DNA from: Apostichopus parvimensis
Lineage: Eukaryota > Echinodermata > Holothuroidea > Aspidochirotida > Stichopodidae
Length of the DNA: 64,000 nt
Assembly (NCBI GenBank): GCA_000934455.1
Contig: KN886507.1
Coordinates: 20,410 to 84,409, forward strand
Direction: 5' to 3'
Under the pieces are notes generated by a model that saw only the letters and a list, made by a program, of their open reading frames with translations, made no database searches and had not been told where the DNA came from. Shown piece by piece: positions 14,601 through 27,182 of this stretch (position 1 is the first letter of the stretch; each line of letters opens with the position of its first letter). A program made the position numbers and the translations under genes.

Positions 14601-16062
14601 GACGTATACATCCAACAGTGGTAATAGTAAAAAACAAAAATATTATCAAGTTTCCTTCTTTTTTTTAAATCTTTTATCCTTCCTTTCAAAATCCATTTAT
14701 ATTTTGATTTATTTAGACCTATGCATACCTAGTATATAACAAGTAGCCTGGTTAGCATATTAATGTAGGTTGAATTGCCACAATTATTGTAAGAATGAAC
14801 TTTTGTCAAATAAAATTGATGAAGAATGGCAAATGGTGTTTGGATTGTTTTTGGTTTTCAAAATTGTTGTTATAATTTTTCTTTGTTTCAGAATGGAATT
14901 CTTACTTTCCTGCTACTAAATTAACATCCAATTTTCAAAGAGCTGCTTTGCGAGGATGGTTGCGTACAGTTAACATACCTCAATTAAGAGTTGCGAACAT
15001 AGGCCCGAAAAAGGAATAGTCCTAATTATCCTAATGGATTTTTGGGGGGGGGGGGAGAGGGGGGAATGTTTTCTCTCATCAAATCTATCATTCTCTTTGA
15101 TGTTGGAGAGGATGAAATACACTATAGATGGTCTAAATTCAGGAGAACTGAAGGTGGTTTAGGGCGTTTTAGAAATTCCTGGGTGATACAGGAAGCATCG
15201 GCAGTATGAACTGACAGTTGGCCGGGGGAGAACTTTGAACTATTCCAGCTCAGAATCTGCACTTTCAGGTCTCACACCACAATTAATTGTTCCATTGACT
15301 TACAGACTAAACTCGTCACTATCAAGACCTGCCAAAGCATAGACAGCAGTTTTCAACTGGTATATCCTACCCACCACATGATAGCTGAGATATTGGCCTA
15401 TCATGGCACTTGCAAACTTCCATATCATGACCGTTTATATTTTGAGCTAGAAGAGGAGCAAGTTTAGCATACTGAACCCCCACCCTTATAACTGCTTGCT
15501 CGGAGTAATATCAACATTTAACCAAAGATTTTCTAAAATGGTTTATATCACCTTCGATCCTCCCAATTTTCACACCATCTATACTTTAAATTATGCTCTT
15601 TCATATAATGGCAGAATAAACAATGTCAGTAACTGATAACATGCTTAAACAAGCTTTACCTTAGGTACATTTACCTCTTTCTCTGACAATGGCTAACCTT
15701 TCGAGCGGATGAGCACTACTCTAATTGTGGTGCGGTACCTTCATGGTGATTAGATCGCAATGTGCAATGATAGCTCACGCCGTTAGCTACCATGGTGGGT
15801 AGGACACGTCAGTCGAGAACTTGTATGCTCTCGCGACCTTGGAAAGTGACGAAGTTAGTGTGTAAGTCAACGTAGCAATTAATAATTGTGGCACCTATAA
15901 CAATACTACTTCATCCACCGCGAAAAGGACAAAAGTGGCTTTGGTTTGTTGCACAGCGCCACCACATTCATTTGAAAGCACCAAAAAAAAGCCAGCTGTT
16001 TTCAAAGCCAATGCAACACTTCTCGTGGATGTCTATGAAACGCCTAGTGTGCCGTAAGTCCG
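5690..16062. other. Long intergenic tract, no gene seen
   Basis: About 10 kb of AT-rich DNA with poly-T, poly-G (6089-6101, 6708-6722, around 15043-15066) and short microsatellites. Candidate frames up to about 105 codons (for example 10507-10827 on the minus strand) lack domains, coding bias and splice context. A perfect small hairpin at 7235-7260 is listed separately. Confidence 0.5.
7235..7260. repeat. Perfect hairpin, 10-bp stem and 6-nt loop
   Basis: GCTGTCATCG and CGATGACAGC flank the loop TAGTTT. No uridine run follows and no gene ends nearby, so a transcription role is not supported. Confidence 0.6.
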
Positions 16063-16275
16063 AAATCGACATATGTCAAATTGAATTGGCATATGTCGGT
16101 TTCTCGTGCTCTCATTGGACGACCATAGTCACCTGTCGCTTTCTAGTGCTCAGATTGGTAGAAATCAACATAAGTCGATTTAAGTTGACATATGCTGGTA
16201 TCTCGTGCTCTTATTGGCCAACATTGTCACGTCTTCATCTTGAGCTTTGATTGGAAGAAATCGACTTATGTGATT
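16063..16275 (+). repeat. Diverged tandem repeat, ~97-bp unit, two copies plus a stub
   Basis: Units start AAATCGACATATGTC (16063), AAATCAACATAAGTCG (16162) and AAATCGACTTATGTG (16258), so steps are 99 and 96 bp. Each carries a TCTCGTGCTC(T)xATTGG segment. Divergence suggests an old duplication. No coding support. Confidence 0.6.
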
Positions 16276-17453
16276 GGAAAGCCGTTTGTGACATTATTTC
16301 TGTGCTTTTGTTTTGTAGCTTTAGCATATATTTTCATTTATTTTGTCTTTATATGTTGTTGTCGTTGCAGTGTATCAGTTTATACTCTGAATGAAAAGAG
16401 ACGATTTACCATAAAGTTGCAGAGTTTGTGATTCTATTGGTGGCGTCCTTCAACCAATGACCGCAATCTACAACCACCACCACAACAACTGCAACGAAAA
16501 CCACCACCACGACAACAATAATAATAAAAATCATGTTTGGGGGAGTGTGTGTGATTGTATTGATCTACAGAGCCTTTGTTACGCCGATAAAGGACTACGG
16601 GAAATACGTGGGCCTTAAACTACAACAAAAAATCATTAATTATGCCACCGTACTTGTTTAACTTATACGTGGCTGATGAAACAATACGATAAGCTCTGTG
16701 TCGGATTAACCTAGTAGCATATGCTATGACTCCGCACTTTCAGGGGCCCGCGCTAAATGTTTGCCAGCTATTAATACAGTGACTCTGAACTTGCTCTATT
16801 AAAGTAGTATAGTACGTACTAGGTCTATACTGCCCTCAAAATTTATTAACGACTGGGTGCTTGAGGTTAGCGATTTGTTGGCAATTATCACCTTGGGTTA
16901 TTATTTAACACAGTAATTAATGGAAGTGTGGTATATATGTGTTACATATACGACGCATAAAAACGAAGTTATCTGAAACAAGTCATTTATGTGTATTTTC
17001 TTTAAATTTCGGGCCTCTTCATAACATATGCTACATGACCCGCACTAGCTAAATCGGCCCGGGAACTTCAGCTGACATATATTTCCTTATACTTTTACAG
17101 TTGTAATTAATATTTGGGAAGATGTCACTGAAATTAAGGTTACTGCCGTCATATTCTTAAGAGAAAATTTATTGATCCCGCCGGGACCAGAATCAGTTAA
17201 TTTTGTTTATTATTCCGGCCAGATTGGATTTCTGGTGCATCATAAATTGATACTTTAAGCTTGGAGTTGTATCGTGTTTGCAATACCAAACTTTAATAAG
17301 GTAAAGGGATTTTGTTTGATCAATAATACGCTATTATCCCAAAACCAGCACCCCTCCCCAACCCCTGGCTCCACCCCTCGGTCCAAAAGCCCCCCCAAAA
17401 AACACACAAAAAAAAGAGAGAAAACACTCCACTTTTCGAGCAGTTCATATAAC

Positions 17454-17592
17454 CACCCGATTCGCGTTGTCGTCACGATAACTATCGTGGTTCTTGGTAA
17501 TGGTGATCCACGATAGTTATCGTGCTGTGTTATAACTTCATCACACATGTTATGAATTTCACGATAACTATCGTGGACCCTTACAAGCCATT
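17454..17592 (+). repeat. Left terminal inverted repeat with three 16-bp palindromes
   Basis: Palindromic motifs sit at 17474-17489, 17509-17524 and 17560-17575. First and third read CACGATAACTATCGTG; the second is the reverse form with centre GT. Iterated subterminal motifs of this type are commonly transposase-binding sites; that role is inferred here. Confidence 0.85.
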
Positions 17593-18475
17593 NNNNNNNN
17601 NNNNNNNNNNNNNNNNNNNNNNNNNNNNNNNNNNNNNNNNNNNNNNNNNNNNNNNNNNNNNNNNNNNNNNNNNNNNNNNNNNNNNNNNNNNNNNNNNNNN
17701 NNNNNNNNNNNNNNNNNNNNNNNNNNNNNNNNNNNNNNNNNNNNNNNNNNNNNNNNNNNNNNNNNNNNNNNNNNNNNNNNNNNNNNNNNNNNNNNNNNNN
17801 NNNNNNNNNNNNNNNNNNNNNNNNNNNNNNNNNNNNNNNNNNNNNNNNNNNNNNNNNNNNNNNNNNNNNNNNNNNNNNNNNNNNNNNNNNNNNNNNNNNN
17901 NNNNNNNNNNNNNNNNNNNNNNNNNNNNNNNNNNNNNNNNNNNNNNNNNNNNNNNNNNNNNNNNNNNNNNNNNNNNNNNNNNNNNNNNNNNNNNNNNNNN
18001 NNNNNNNNNNNNNNNNNNNNNNNNNNNNNNNNNNNNNNNNNNNNNNNNNNNNNNNNNNNNNNNNNNNNNNNNNNNNNNNNNNNNNNNNNNNNNNNNNNNN
18101 NNNNNNNNNNNNNNNNNNNNNNNNNNNNNNNNNNNNNNNNNNNNNNNNNNNNNNNNNNNNNNNNNNNNNNNNNNNNNNNNNNNNNNNNNNNNNNNNNNNN
18201 NNNNNNNNNNNNNNNNNNNNNNNNNNNNNNNNNNNNNNNNNNNNNNNNNNNNNNNNNNNNNNNNNNNNNNNNNNNNNNNNNNNNNNNNNNNNNNNNNNNN
18301 NNNNNNNNNNNNNNNNNNNNNNNNNNNNNNNNNNNNNNNNNNNNNNNNNNNNNNNNNNNNNNNNNNNNNNNNNNNNNNNNNNNNNNNNNNNNNNNNNNNN
18401 NNNNNNNNNNNNNNNNNNNNNNNNNNNNNNNNNNNNNNNNNNNNNNNNNNNNNNNNNNNNNNNNNNNNNNNNNNN
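17593..18475. other. Assembly gap (883 N) inside the inverted-repeat transposon
   Basis: Run of N. Any open frame crossing it is an artefact. Gap length may be an estimate. Confidence 0.99.
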
Positions 18476-18859
18476 AAGCAAAGCAATATTTTGCATAAAT
18501 TTTTTAGATGACATTACTGCTGAATGAGTGTTTCTCATCCAAATAATATTATGAAAAATATTAAGAATTGGAATTAAATGCATGTGTTTTGTACTACTGT
18601 GGAGAAAATAAACCGAAATCACAAATTGGTCACTAACTGACAATCACTGATATATATATAGAAAACACGGTTACACTGGCCTGCTTTGTCAGTCAACCCT
18701 AGCTTAAGGTTGAAGCTTATGCGCCGATGGTCAATCAATTTAGATCAGTGAGACCTTCAAAAGTAAGTGGATTTCGCAATGTCAAACGTAAATTGTCAAT
18801 ACTTTAGAGTTGGCATCCCAGTCGCTTTCTGTAATATCTGACTATCAAAAGTCTGCTTA

Positions 18860-18998
18860 AATGGCTTGTAAGGGTCCACGATAGTTATCGTGAAATTCAT
18901 AACATGTGTGATGAAGTTATAACACAGCACGATAACTATCGTGGATCACCATTACCAAGAACCACGATAGTTATCGTGACGACAACGCGAATCGGGTG
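18860..18998 (-). repeat. Right terminal inverted repeat
   Basis: Exact reverse complement of 17454-17592 over all 139 visible bases, with the same three palindromes at mirrored spacing. Confidence 0.85.
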
Positions 18999-19005
18999 AT
19001 ATAAC

Positions 19006-20620
19006 AGCTATGAAGAGAAACGGGGCGTTTCATTGCTTCACAACTTACTTCAAAGCAATGCTTTCAGACAGGGCGCCCTCATTTTCCGAAAGTACTTTTT
19101 TTCCTAATATATATATATTGAACAGACCATAATATAACAGCTATAATAAATACATCATTCCAGTTGACACGGTGACAACGAGAAATACCTGAACGCACAT
19201 CATCTACATCTATGAATGCAGTCAACTCCTTACTTGTGTAAACTCTCCCACATGTTTAGCTAACTAAAAATGTGAACTATTACTTAAATCTAGATTATTA
19301 CTTGAAATAAGTCGATTAGGAACATTTCACTGCATGAGTCCAGGAACCAAGGCACGGATAAAGTGGTGGGTGAGTGTGCACCCCCTCCCCTTTAACCCCC
19401 TCCCCTTAACCCCTTTACCTCCTTCGCCTGTACCCCCTCCCGCGCCCCGTCAAAAAGTATAATGATAGTTACTTTACAATCCTGCACGTAAACTGCTGAC
19501 TACACAGAGGAAAATGGGCAAAACTTGGTCTCAGTCCCCACCCCAGCCAACTTCAATTGGGACTCGCCTTTCCTGCAAACAGACGGCCCCGTAGCTACAG
19601 TACGGGTTGGCTGATTTTCGTCCCGGTGAGTGGTCGTTGAGGAGGAAATGCTCTATCCTTTCAAGAATTTGTGTTTTGGTAAAGGAAGTCCTACTTAAAA
19701 TGCAAAATGGTGCTAACCGTTTCCATCACTTTAATTCTAGTGCAATTTTGTGTAGTGGACGTTAGTGTGTATGTTTGCTATAGTGCATTTGTCCGTGCGT
19801 GAGTGCTGAAAAATCTGTACTAAATTTTTTTGGGGGGAGGGGGAGGGAGGCACGATCCCTCTCCCATTGCAACTCCCATGGACAAGGCTTTGCGTACAAG
19901 CAAATAAACTCCATTTATTGTTGTTACTATCACTGCGGAATTAACAGTTAGTAATATTCAACACTAAACATCGTGTGTTTTTTCGCCCCTGAAAATGATA
20001 AGCTATCAAACTATCGTCACGCTTTGCAGACGTTATGAGACAGCTTCTTTGCTACCTATTCGGTCGTTTTGTTGTTTTTTCTTCTGTGAGTTATCCTAAT
20101 GTCTCAAAATAACTTTGAGGGTCACAGCCTCCAATAGGATAGGCCGGCTAGGCTTTTGCGAAATTGTTACTGAGCTAGATTACATAGTAATATTTGATGA
20201 CCTTTAACCATACAGTGTAAACTTTGTACATCTATACACTCTAACACGATATAACTTATCCTCTGGACAGAGCAATGATAACTTGCCTGCATGATATAAG
20301 TACAGTGTTTCCCTGATCCATACCGTTATATAGTGATGTAAGATGGGGAAGGTTCAGTGTTATTTGCATCAGATTGATAATTGATTTCACTTAGTCTAGA
20401 CTGATCAATTGTCATCAACAGTTATTAAGGCCCATAGGCACGCCAACAGCCCGCACAATTCCGACGGTGAGTCATTTTCCCGAACTGTGGATATCATGCA
20501 GTACTACTCCCTGGCCAGACGAAGCTCGATCGTTCGCAAGTCCAGCAAATTCATGGCAACGAGCCAAAATAAAATCCTTACTATAGGCTTATGTCGTAGA
20601 AGATTGGACTTGCTTTAGTT
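19006..20620. other. Intergenic, no supported gene
   Basis: Contains C-rich and G-rich tracts (19380-19450, 19832-19850). A 69-codon frame at 20409-20618 has slightly coding-like composition but no recognised domain or clear splice pair, so it is not called as a gene. Confidence 0.45.
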
Positions 20621-20629
20621 TACGCCTTG

Positions 20630-20755
20630 GTAGCCACAGTTACGTTTAAGGGTCCTTCGGGGACTACCAATAGTGCATTCCGAGGGCTCCTCTGGAAAGC
20701 AGTGCTTCTGCACTGAGCAGGACTACCCTCATTAAAGATGACAATAATAATAATA
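20630..20755 (+). mobile_element. Possible 3' tail of a non-LTR retroelement
   Basis: A moderately GC-rich segment ends in ATTAAAGATGACAATAATAA, the simple (AAT)n tail style of LINE or SINE 3' ends. No reverse transcriptase frame is visible upstream, so this would be a 5'-truncated copy. Assignment rests on tail form only. Confidence 0.3.
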
Positions 20756-22559
20756 CAAACAAAAATCTCTCTAACCTAGGGAAGGTCCTCAAATAAGTGC
20801 GGGGGGGGGGGGGGCAAGTCCACCTCGTTAGAAAGTTTGTTCTCAGAAGTCTTCTAGTAAAAAAAGGGCTTTTAGACCATGTATATAACTGATATTTGTT
20901 TTCCTATGCACCGGATATTTTGGTGGTATTGTCGGTATCTACCGGTACCTTTCTCACTGAGTTTCTCCATTCGAATTCATCATGGATGATCGATGTAATC
21001 GTGACCGTACATAAATCTGTCAGGCACTACAGTGACGATTGATGTGTTAACTAAACACACGGTTTGATGAGAGACACATTTGCCATGAGAGCAATCTTGC
21101 GAAATGTGACCAATGTGTCTCGCAATGTTCGTGATTCAGCGGTCACTCCATGTACCAGCATCCAACTCCACCAGACAGGACAAAACTGTCTAGGTATTAC
21201 GTAATATTACGCAAGCTGAATATCCAAGTATATAACGACCGTGGAACAAACGTCCTACTTCGGAATGTAAACATAACGTGATTTTTTGTATAGCGCTATG
21301 TAATGCAACCGTCACACACACAGTGCGCGAGCTAAACACCACAGAGAAAGCCTGAGAATTTTTTTCGATGATGTAATTAAGCGATGAAAGTAATTCATGG
21401 GGCTATCTGTCATCGCTACATATAAACTAAAAATATAGGCGCGATTTATTCATACGAAAATTAAGTTGTATTCTTATTCTTGTCTCAAAAACATAAAGAA
21501 AAAGGTACTCAATTTCATTGCAACTCATTTCTTCTTATATATTGATTTCGTTTCATGTATTCTCTGTGGAAACCTTGGAAGATATTAATGAGAATCAAGG
21601 TAATTTAAGAAACCATATGCCATCATGATCATCACTTAATGCATTAGCAAATGTAAAGATAAATTATAAAGGAGAAGTAATCTTTACATAAATTAATTGG
21701 CTCTATTTTGGTTAAGAGGCTCATCAGAAGCTGCAAGAAAAATGCGCTTCCTCGTATAAGATGTCATGTTGAACAAATATACAATAATCATATACAACTA
21801 ATGAAGGGGGGAGAGGAAGGAGGGCCCGGAGTTAAAACATTATAACAGCGTGTGTTGTCTTAAAGACATTAAACCCTTTAGTTTATTTTATGACTAACTT
21901 CATTGGCAGTTTTCAAGTTATACTTCTGAAATCTTTGAAAGTTCATGGTGTTAGTAGGTTATTTACTCGCAATAGCCTACTATAAATAATCAACTGATTT
22001 GCTTTATTTATTTTGGCAGATGCGGCATTGCTAATTTGGGAAAGTTTTACTATGTTCAATGTAGATTGAGATGATGACAATGTAGTAATGAAAACTGATA
22101 GTTTTCATTTATATTCATGGCTGAATCTTCAATCCCAAAATAGCAATATTTCAAGATTGAAAGTAGTCATTATTAAAAAGCTGCTAGGATTAGTTCTTTC
22201 TCTTTGACGTCCAATCAGACACATATACAGTTTTCAGTAGTTTATGATTAAGACCCTATCAAAAACATTTTCAACCGGTTAAACGATGTCTTTAAAATGG
22301 AAGTTTTACACATCTCAGGTCCATTTTGTTTTGTTTGAACGTTACAACGGGAGTTGATAATATTTCATCGGAATTCTGTAATTGACTATGTTTAAAACTA
22401 GGAAGGGTAGTGACGTAATGTTATTTTCTATCCTCCACCCTGTTTCGTATCAAGATTATTGGTGAAAAATGACGAAATACAATAAGAAAGAACGGGGAGT
22501 AAACTAAAAGCCTTGAAGGAAACTGTCAGCGCTCCGAAATGTAGTTGGAGATTGTTACG
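20756..22559. other. Intergenic, nothing recognised
   Basis: AT-rich DNA with a poly-G run near 20801-20814. No exon or repeat structure seen. Confidence 0.4.
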
Positions 22560-22735
22560 TAACTCACAATTCTGACCTGGCATTGCGCATTCTCTCTATT
22601 CAAGGCTGTTAGTTAACTTTCGTCAACCAAACACAGTTGATCCAAGGCCAGCGGGTTGTTTAGCGGGAACTATTTTGTCCTTTTTCTTCGTAGTCTTGTC
22701 GATCTTTTACTTTTGCATGATAGAAATAATCATTG
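22560..22735 (+). other. Candidate non-coding first exon ending in a strong splice donor
   Basis: A stretch that is GC-richer than its surroundings ends at a near-consensus donor, ATTG|GTAAGT (donor at 22736-22741). It lies upstream of gene B, whose first coding exon begins only four bases after an acceptor and so needs an upstream 5'UTR exon. If joined, the short frame begun by the ATG near 22717 would stop at once, so the exon would be untranslated. This is inference from composition and one splice signal. Confidence 0.2.
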
Positions 22736-23455
22736 GTAAGTAAAACATACATATATATGGTTTTAGCCTAATGAATCTGTTCCCGTAACCAACTTTCATC
22801 ACTTTGTTCAAAGTCGTCTTGTTGACTAACAGTAACATTTAGTGAGCTGGTGGAAATCGACTGCTACGATTTGACATTTGTGTTGTGAGCATGCAGTGTT
22901 TGTGTGCTCGTGTTTGTAAATAGTCCCCCGATAGGTACGTTACATTTACAGCAAATTCGGTCGGTAGGCCTAGTCATAGCCCCAGTACCAGCCTAGCCTA
23001 GGGTAGGTCAACTTAGTGTATGACATTCCTATGCAGTTAGAATGGATGAAAATAAGTAACGAGTTATAATCGAAGAGGACATAGCTTAGGCCCGTAATGT
23101 TTAGCCTCAGTGGAATACAATACAGTACTATGTGACAGGATACTTGATAACATCATCCGATCATTAGCACCCAGCAAAACCTGCCAGCCTAGTGTTACTC
23201 ACTGTTGCCATTGTTGGACAGACTACAAAAGTCCATCTTTTACGTTTTGATCATTTAGCCATGAGGCTAAAGAGCTCATTTTTGGCCCTTATGATATATT
23301 GAGACCAATATTGACCTGCTACAGCACTGTGCATATGTTCTAATTCTTGTTCCAAATACACAACCGCCTGGCCCTAGCCTAGGCCTAACTTCAGGTCAAA
23401 AACTTGTTCTTACACTAGTCCTAACTCCTAGTCCTACTCGTTAACTAGTATAGTC

Positions 23456-23733
23456 AGTATTGCGAAATTCGGAACACTGCGAATTTCGGACACCCCGAAG
23501 AAATGCACGATTTCACCATGACAACCTATAGCAGCAGCCAATTTCACGAAAAACTACGAAGATACAGATACTTTCTCTCTAAAATGACCCGTGTGCAAGT
23601 AAATACTTACATATTTGTCAATAAAATGACGGAGATCTATGAAGTCTGTTATAATTACTGAAAGAGCAACTGCGCCACCAATTTTATCACCAGCGCCACA
23701 CTGTGGGAACGAGTGTCCGAATTTCGCAATACT
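23456..23733. mobile_element. MITE, 278 bp, inverted repeats AGTATTGCGAAATTCGG
   Basis: Left end reads AGTATTGCGAAATTCGGAAC; right end (23713-23733) carries GTGTCCGAATTTCGCAATAC, the reverse complement with one extra base in the left arm. No coding capacity. TA dinucleotides near the ends would allow a mariner-type duplication, but the boundary is ambiguous, so superfamily is left open. Confidence 0.6.
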
Positions 23734-23954
23734 CTAGCAAAGAAATACCAGTTCCACAATCACGAAGAATCTCCTTTGCAGGAAAGAAAGTTTGGCCGTG
23801 TATCTTAATATAACACACTTCTCCCACCATATCAAGTATATTTTCAGGTGATTTATACCAGAAGATATAGTTTTGGGGTGATTTAAGGCTTAGGTGTCTG
23901 AAATTCGAAGTGTCCATGCTAGTAGTAAGTACTACTAGTAGATAGTCAAGGCTT

Positions 23955-24531
23955 CATAATTGACGCACCCCCATAATTGACGCACCTTCAGTTATTACTA
24001 GCAACGATACAGCAGGCCACCTAAACTTTTTGCAGTCAAGCAGAATTACATATTTCATGAGTTTGAATCCATTTCATTTATTTGCTGACCAAATTGTGGT
24101 AATTTTTAAGCTTTTAACACCCCCCAGTTTTGCACGTTTTTTGACCATTTGGAAATTAGTACATCCTAAAAATAACCAACATTACCTCAGGCTCAATATG
24201 ATAACACTACTCTCTGGGACCTGACCTGTCTGAGCTGAGAGGCTCAGATCATAGCAAACAGCATCTAAAGTCAATGGATGTATACTAAGGCCTTCACTAC
24301 AGTAAGCTTACAGACGAATGTGTCAATTTAGGGGTATGAAAGAACTTGACATGACAGACATTTTGTGGTCAAATTCTGCTCAATCGTACGGTGCATAAGC
24401 ACAGAACCTTAAATAATTTGAGATCATAACATTTCTGAGGAACTACACATATGAAAAACACATACAGTTGAGTGATTTGGATTTTTCCTTGATAGACATC
24501 GTTGATCGAATCCTTAAGTACGTCAATTATG
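23955..24531. mobile_element. Possible MITE with CATAATTGACG ends
   Basis: Inverted ends CATAATTGACGCAC (from 23955) and GTACGTCAATTATG (to 24531) match 13 of 14. The left end has a second direct CATAATTGACGCACC copy at about 23972. No clear target duplication; interior not coding. Confidence 0.4.
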
Positions 24532-24539
24532 AGCCCATC

Positions 24540-25250
24540 ATGCTACTACTACTAGGCAGTACCAACTTAGTAGTACTACAGCTACAGTGCTTAGCCTAGC
24601 CTAACCATGGTTTATTTGCCAGAATAACTTGGTCATGAGCTAGTCTAGAGCTGAATAATGCAGTTTGTGACATCTAAAATGTTAGGGTAGAGTAATATAG
24701 AAATAACACAGTTTAAAATCTGCTGAGTGTAACAGTTTCAGTGCACTGTACGTTTTTGCTACCCCAACTTAAGTTTTCTTCATTTTAAAGTGATCTATTT
24801 TAGACACAGACATAATGTGAAACCTTAAAGGATCTTTATGAAACATACTGGACGATTGCTTTGTCTCTCTTGTCAGTAGGACAGCTAACTCTAAAGACAG
24901 GTCTGTCAATAACATTAAACTCATGAAGGCGTATAGTAGCAACTTCAGGAATATATCGAGAAGGATTGGGTTCAGTATGCACGTCCATAAATGAGGCATG
25001 CAAGGCATGTGCATATACTCAGGTTTTAGCAGTGTGCCCCTATTGACCTTCCTTCCTTTGTGACCTACCCCAGTTACAAATCACAGCAGTCTATTCTGGC
25101 AGCAGTTTCCATCACTAGTAATCACGATTGTACAATTTTTTAGAACTTTCTGAGCTCTGTTTTTTCAACCTGATAACTGTGAAGAAAGGTTTCTCCACAT
25201 GCTAAACGTGGGAAAAAGAAAGTGTATATATACTTTTTTTTGTTGTTGAA
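24540..25250. other. Intergenic, nothing recognised
   Basis: AT-rich, with short TAC/GTA repeats. No gene, RNA or repeat supported. Confidence 0.4.
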
Positions 25251-25254
25251 TCAT

Positions 25255-25490
25255 TAGTTATTATTTACGACGCTTAAGCAACCGCAACTGTGGGAGGAAC
25301 CTGCAAGGGATTACGGATTTCAACTTACATGCCGGGCCGCTTCCAATTCAACATTTTAACTCAAATTTGGAATCTTTCCCAATTTAGAAAGCCATTTCAG
25401 ATGGGAAAACCATAGATGTTCTTCTTGAAAGAAAAACCCACCTTACTATGACCTGGCCGGGTATCGAACCCTGAACCTCCGAATTGCTAT
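25255..25490 (-). mobile_element. tRNA-derived SINE, family 2, minus strand
   Basis: Read on the minus strand, it begins with a head containing GGTTCGATACCCGGCC (Pol III B-box type) and continues into a body whose motifs recur in the plus-strand copy near 56735: GGTGGGTTTTTC, TATGGTTTTCCCATCTGAAA, CAAATTTGAGTTAAAATGTT, CCCTTGCAGGTT, TCCCACA and GCTTAAGCGTCGT. Two independent copies with the same order of motifs define the family. Confidence 0.7.
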
Positions 25491-25509
25491 ATATACTTAA
25501 TAACATTTG

Positions 25510-26985
25510 AAAATTAACCTACCCTTCCCCACTTTCAAGCAAAGAAAGAAACATAAAAAACAAGAGTTTAATAGTGGGTTACTGTAACCAGTTCTAAGCT
25601 AGAAGCTTGACTTTTGCCATATATACATTAAGTTGATGTCTCAAACAAATTACAGAAACATATTTTCAAATTTGTGCTTTCTGTAGGCAAGTTACTCTCT
25701 GTACAAGTTAAAGAGTGCAATTAGAATTTGTTAAAGAGGTGCAGGGAAAAGTACTAAACATAAACCGTCATAAACAGATTCATGGACGAAGTACAATACA
25801 GCGCCTTTGGGGTCGCTCACTGGAAGGACAACTCTTTGAGGCCATTATTTGGTTTGATTTATTACAAGTTCACTGAAATTCCTACCAGCTGAGTTGTCAA
25901 AATATAGAAGTTCGATAGTAGCTTGCCATATATATTGTTCATAGTGTTTTGGTATGAAATTTGGAGTTAACGTTCAGAAGGTTCGAAAGTGAAATATATA
26001 TGAAAGCCAAAAATTAAGAAAAACGAAAAATTCACAATGGTCGCTGTTTAAGTTTTACAGTTCTATTTTGCAAGTCAAGTTCTCAACATTGGTGGCACCT
26101 ACAGTAAATTACTCTAATTTACTGTATGTAAGGGGTTAGTACAGTAACATGTTAAATTATATGTGCATGCATACTGGTAAATACTCATCCATTTTGGAGT
26201 GCAGTTAATTCCAGGGCTGTTATTTTTGGGTTTACAGGGTAAAGACCATAAATTTCTATCAGTATAGTTTTTATTTCTATAAAACTTTTTTGAGTTTGGA
26301 ACAATTATTATTATTATTACTTAAAATATGCAAATTACTTTCTTATTTAGATTGTAAACAAATGTGCACATGTGTGCATCTCACTAATGCACAGGATATT
26401 TGCTTGTTTGATATCACCGATAAATTTCATAAATTATATGATCTGTATGTGCCACTGTTTAATGTCACCTACACCACTTCTAAACCACTTATAAACACAT
26501 ACATGTTAACATGGATAGCTACTGTACATAGTACTTACCATATTGATCAGCTTTAACACACACTTGATAATCTACACTGCAGGTACTGTACATTCAAGTA
26601 TATAGGTCTTATTATTAGACCTACACCTGTGTTACTGTATGAGAGTACTGTATATATGTTGAGTCTGCTGCTTACATGGACCTTGGACTCCTTAAAGGTC
26701 TACCGAACACCTGTGAACAAAACTGTCCTAAACACTCCAAAAGGCATTAGAAATCATGAAAATAGCTGCAACTCCCATCAAAATCCATCAAAGATTGACC
26801 GTTTTACAAGTCTTTTCTTAATTCATGAATAAACATTTACATGAATTAACATTAGCTAATTATGCACGTTGATGATGTTAAAGGGTGTGACTGCCTAATT
26901 TTCTGTTATTTCATCCCTTTGTCTTGACTACCTAAGTTTTAAGGACACTGACCCAAGGATTGTGTCCTCAGGAGATTTATATGTT
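25510..26985. other. Intergenic, nothing recognised
   Basis: AT-rich with frequent ACTGTA/TACAGT words. No supported gene. Confidence 0.4.
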
Positions 26986-26989
26986 TTTG

Positions 26990-27182
26990 TCTTCTTTATT
27001 GAAAAGAGGAACATAACATTATTCACATGATACTGTATATGTTGGCTTGCATAATTAGGGGTTAACTTATTAAGGCCTAAAATAATATTTAATCGCCTTC
27101 TTTGAAAAGAGGAACATCACATTATTGAAATGATATGTGTGGGCTTGTAATTAAGGGTTAAAACTTATTAAGGCCAAAAAAT
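26990..27182 (+). repeat. Tandem duplication, ~100-bp unit
   Basis: Two copies share TTGAAAAGAGGAACAT, ACATTATT, GGCTTG, AATTA(A)GGGTTAA and CTTATTAAGGCC in the same order (about 26990-27085 and 27098-27177). Divergence is moderate. Confidence 0.65.

Larger units (their letters stand above)
17454..18998. mobile_element. DNA transposon with long perfect inverted repeats and 7-bp target duplication
   Basis: The element starts CACCCGATTCGCG and ends CGCGAATCGGGTG, flanked on both sides by the direct repeat ATATAAC (17447-17453 and 18999-19005). The inverted repeats match without a mismatch over at least 139 bp (17454-17592 and 18860-18998); the left one runs into an assembly gap. Each arm holds three copies of a 16-bp near-palindrome, CACGATA and TATCGTG around a 2-bp centre. 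The visible interior (18476-18859) shows no transposase, so it may be non-autonomous, or the gene may lie in the gap. Arm identity implies recent insertion or gene conversion. A 7-bp duplication does not fit hAT (8), Tc1/mariner (2) or piggyBac (4); Dada-type elements make 6-7 bp, but I cannot assign the superfamily. Confidence 0.85.

Noticed and set aside
17255-18643. Very long open frames across 17255-18643 and 31940-32845
   Set aside because: They are open only because they cross runs of N; the real sequence on either side is transposon arm and AT-rich DNA.
20409-20618. A possible exon encoding SRTVDIMQYYSLARRSSIV
   Set aside because: Composition is suggestive, but there is no domain match and the donor-like GTGAGT lies inside the frame; left as intergenic.
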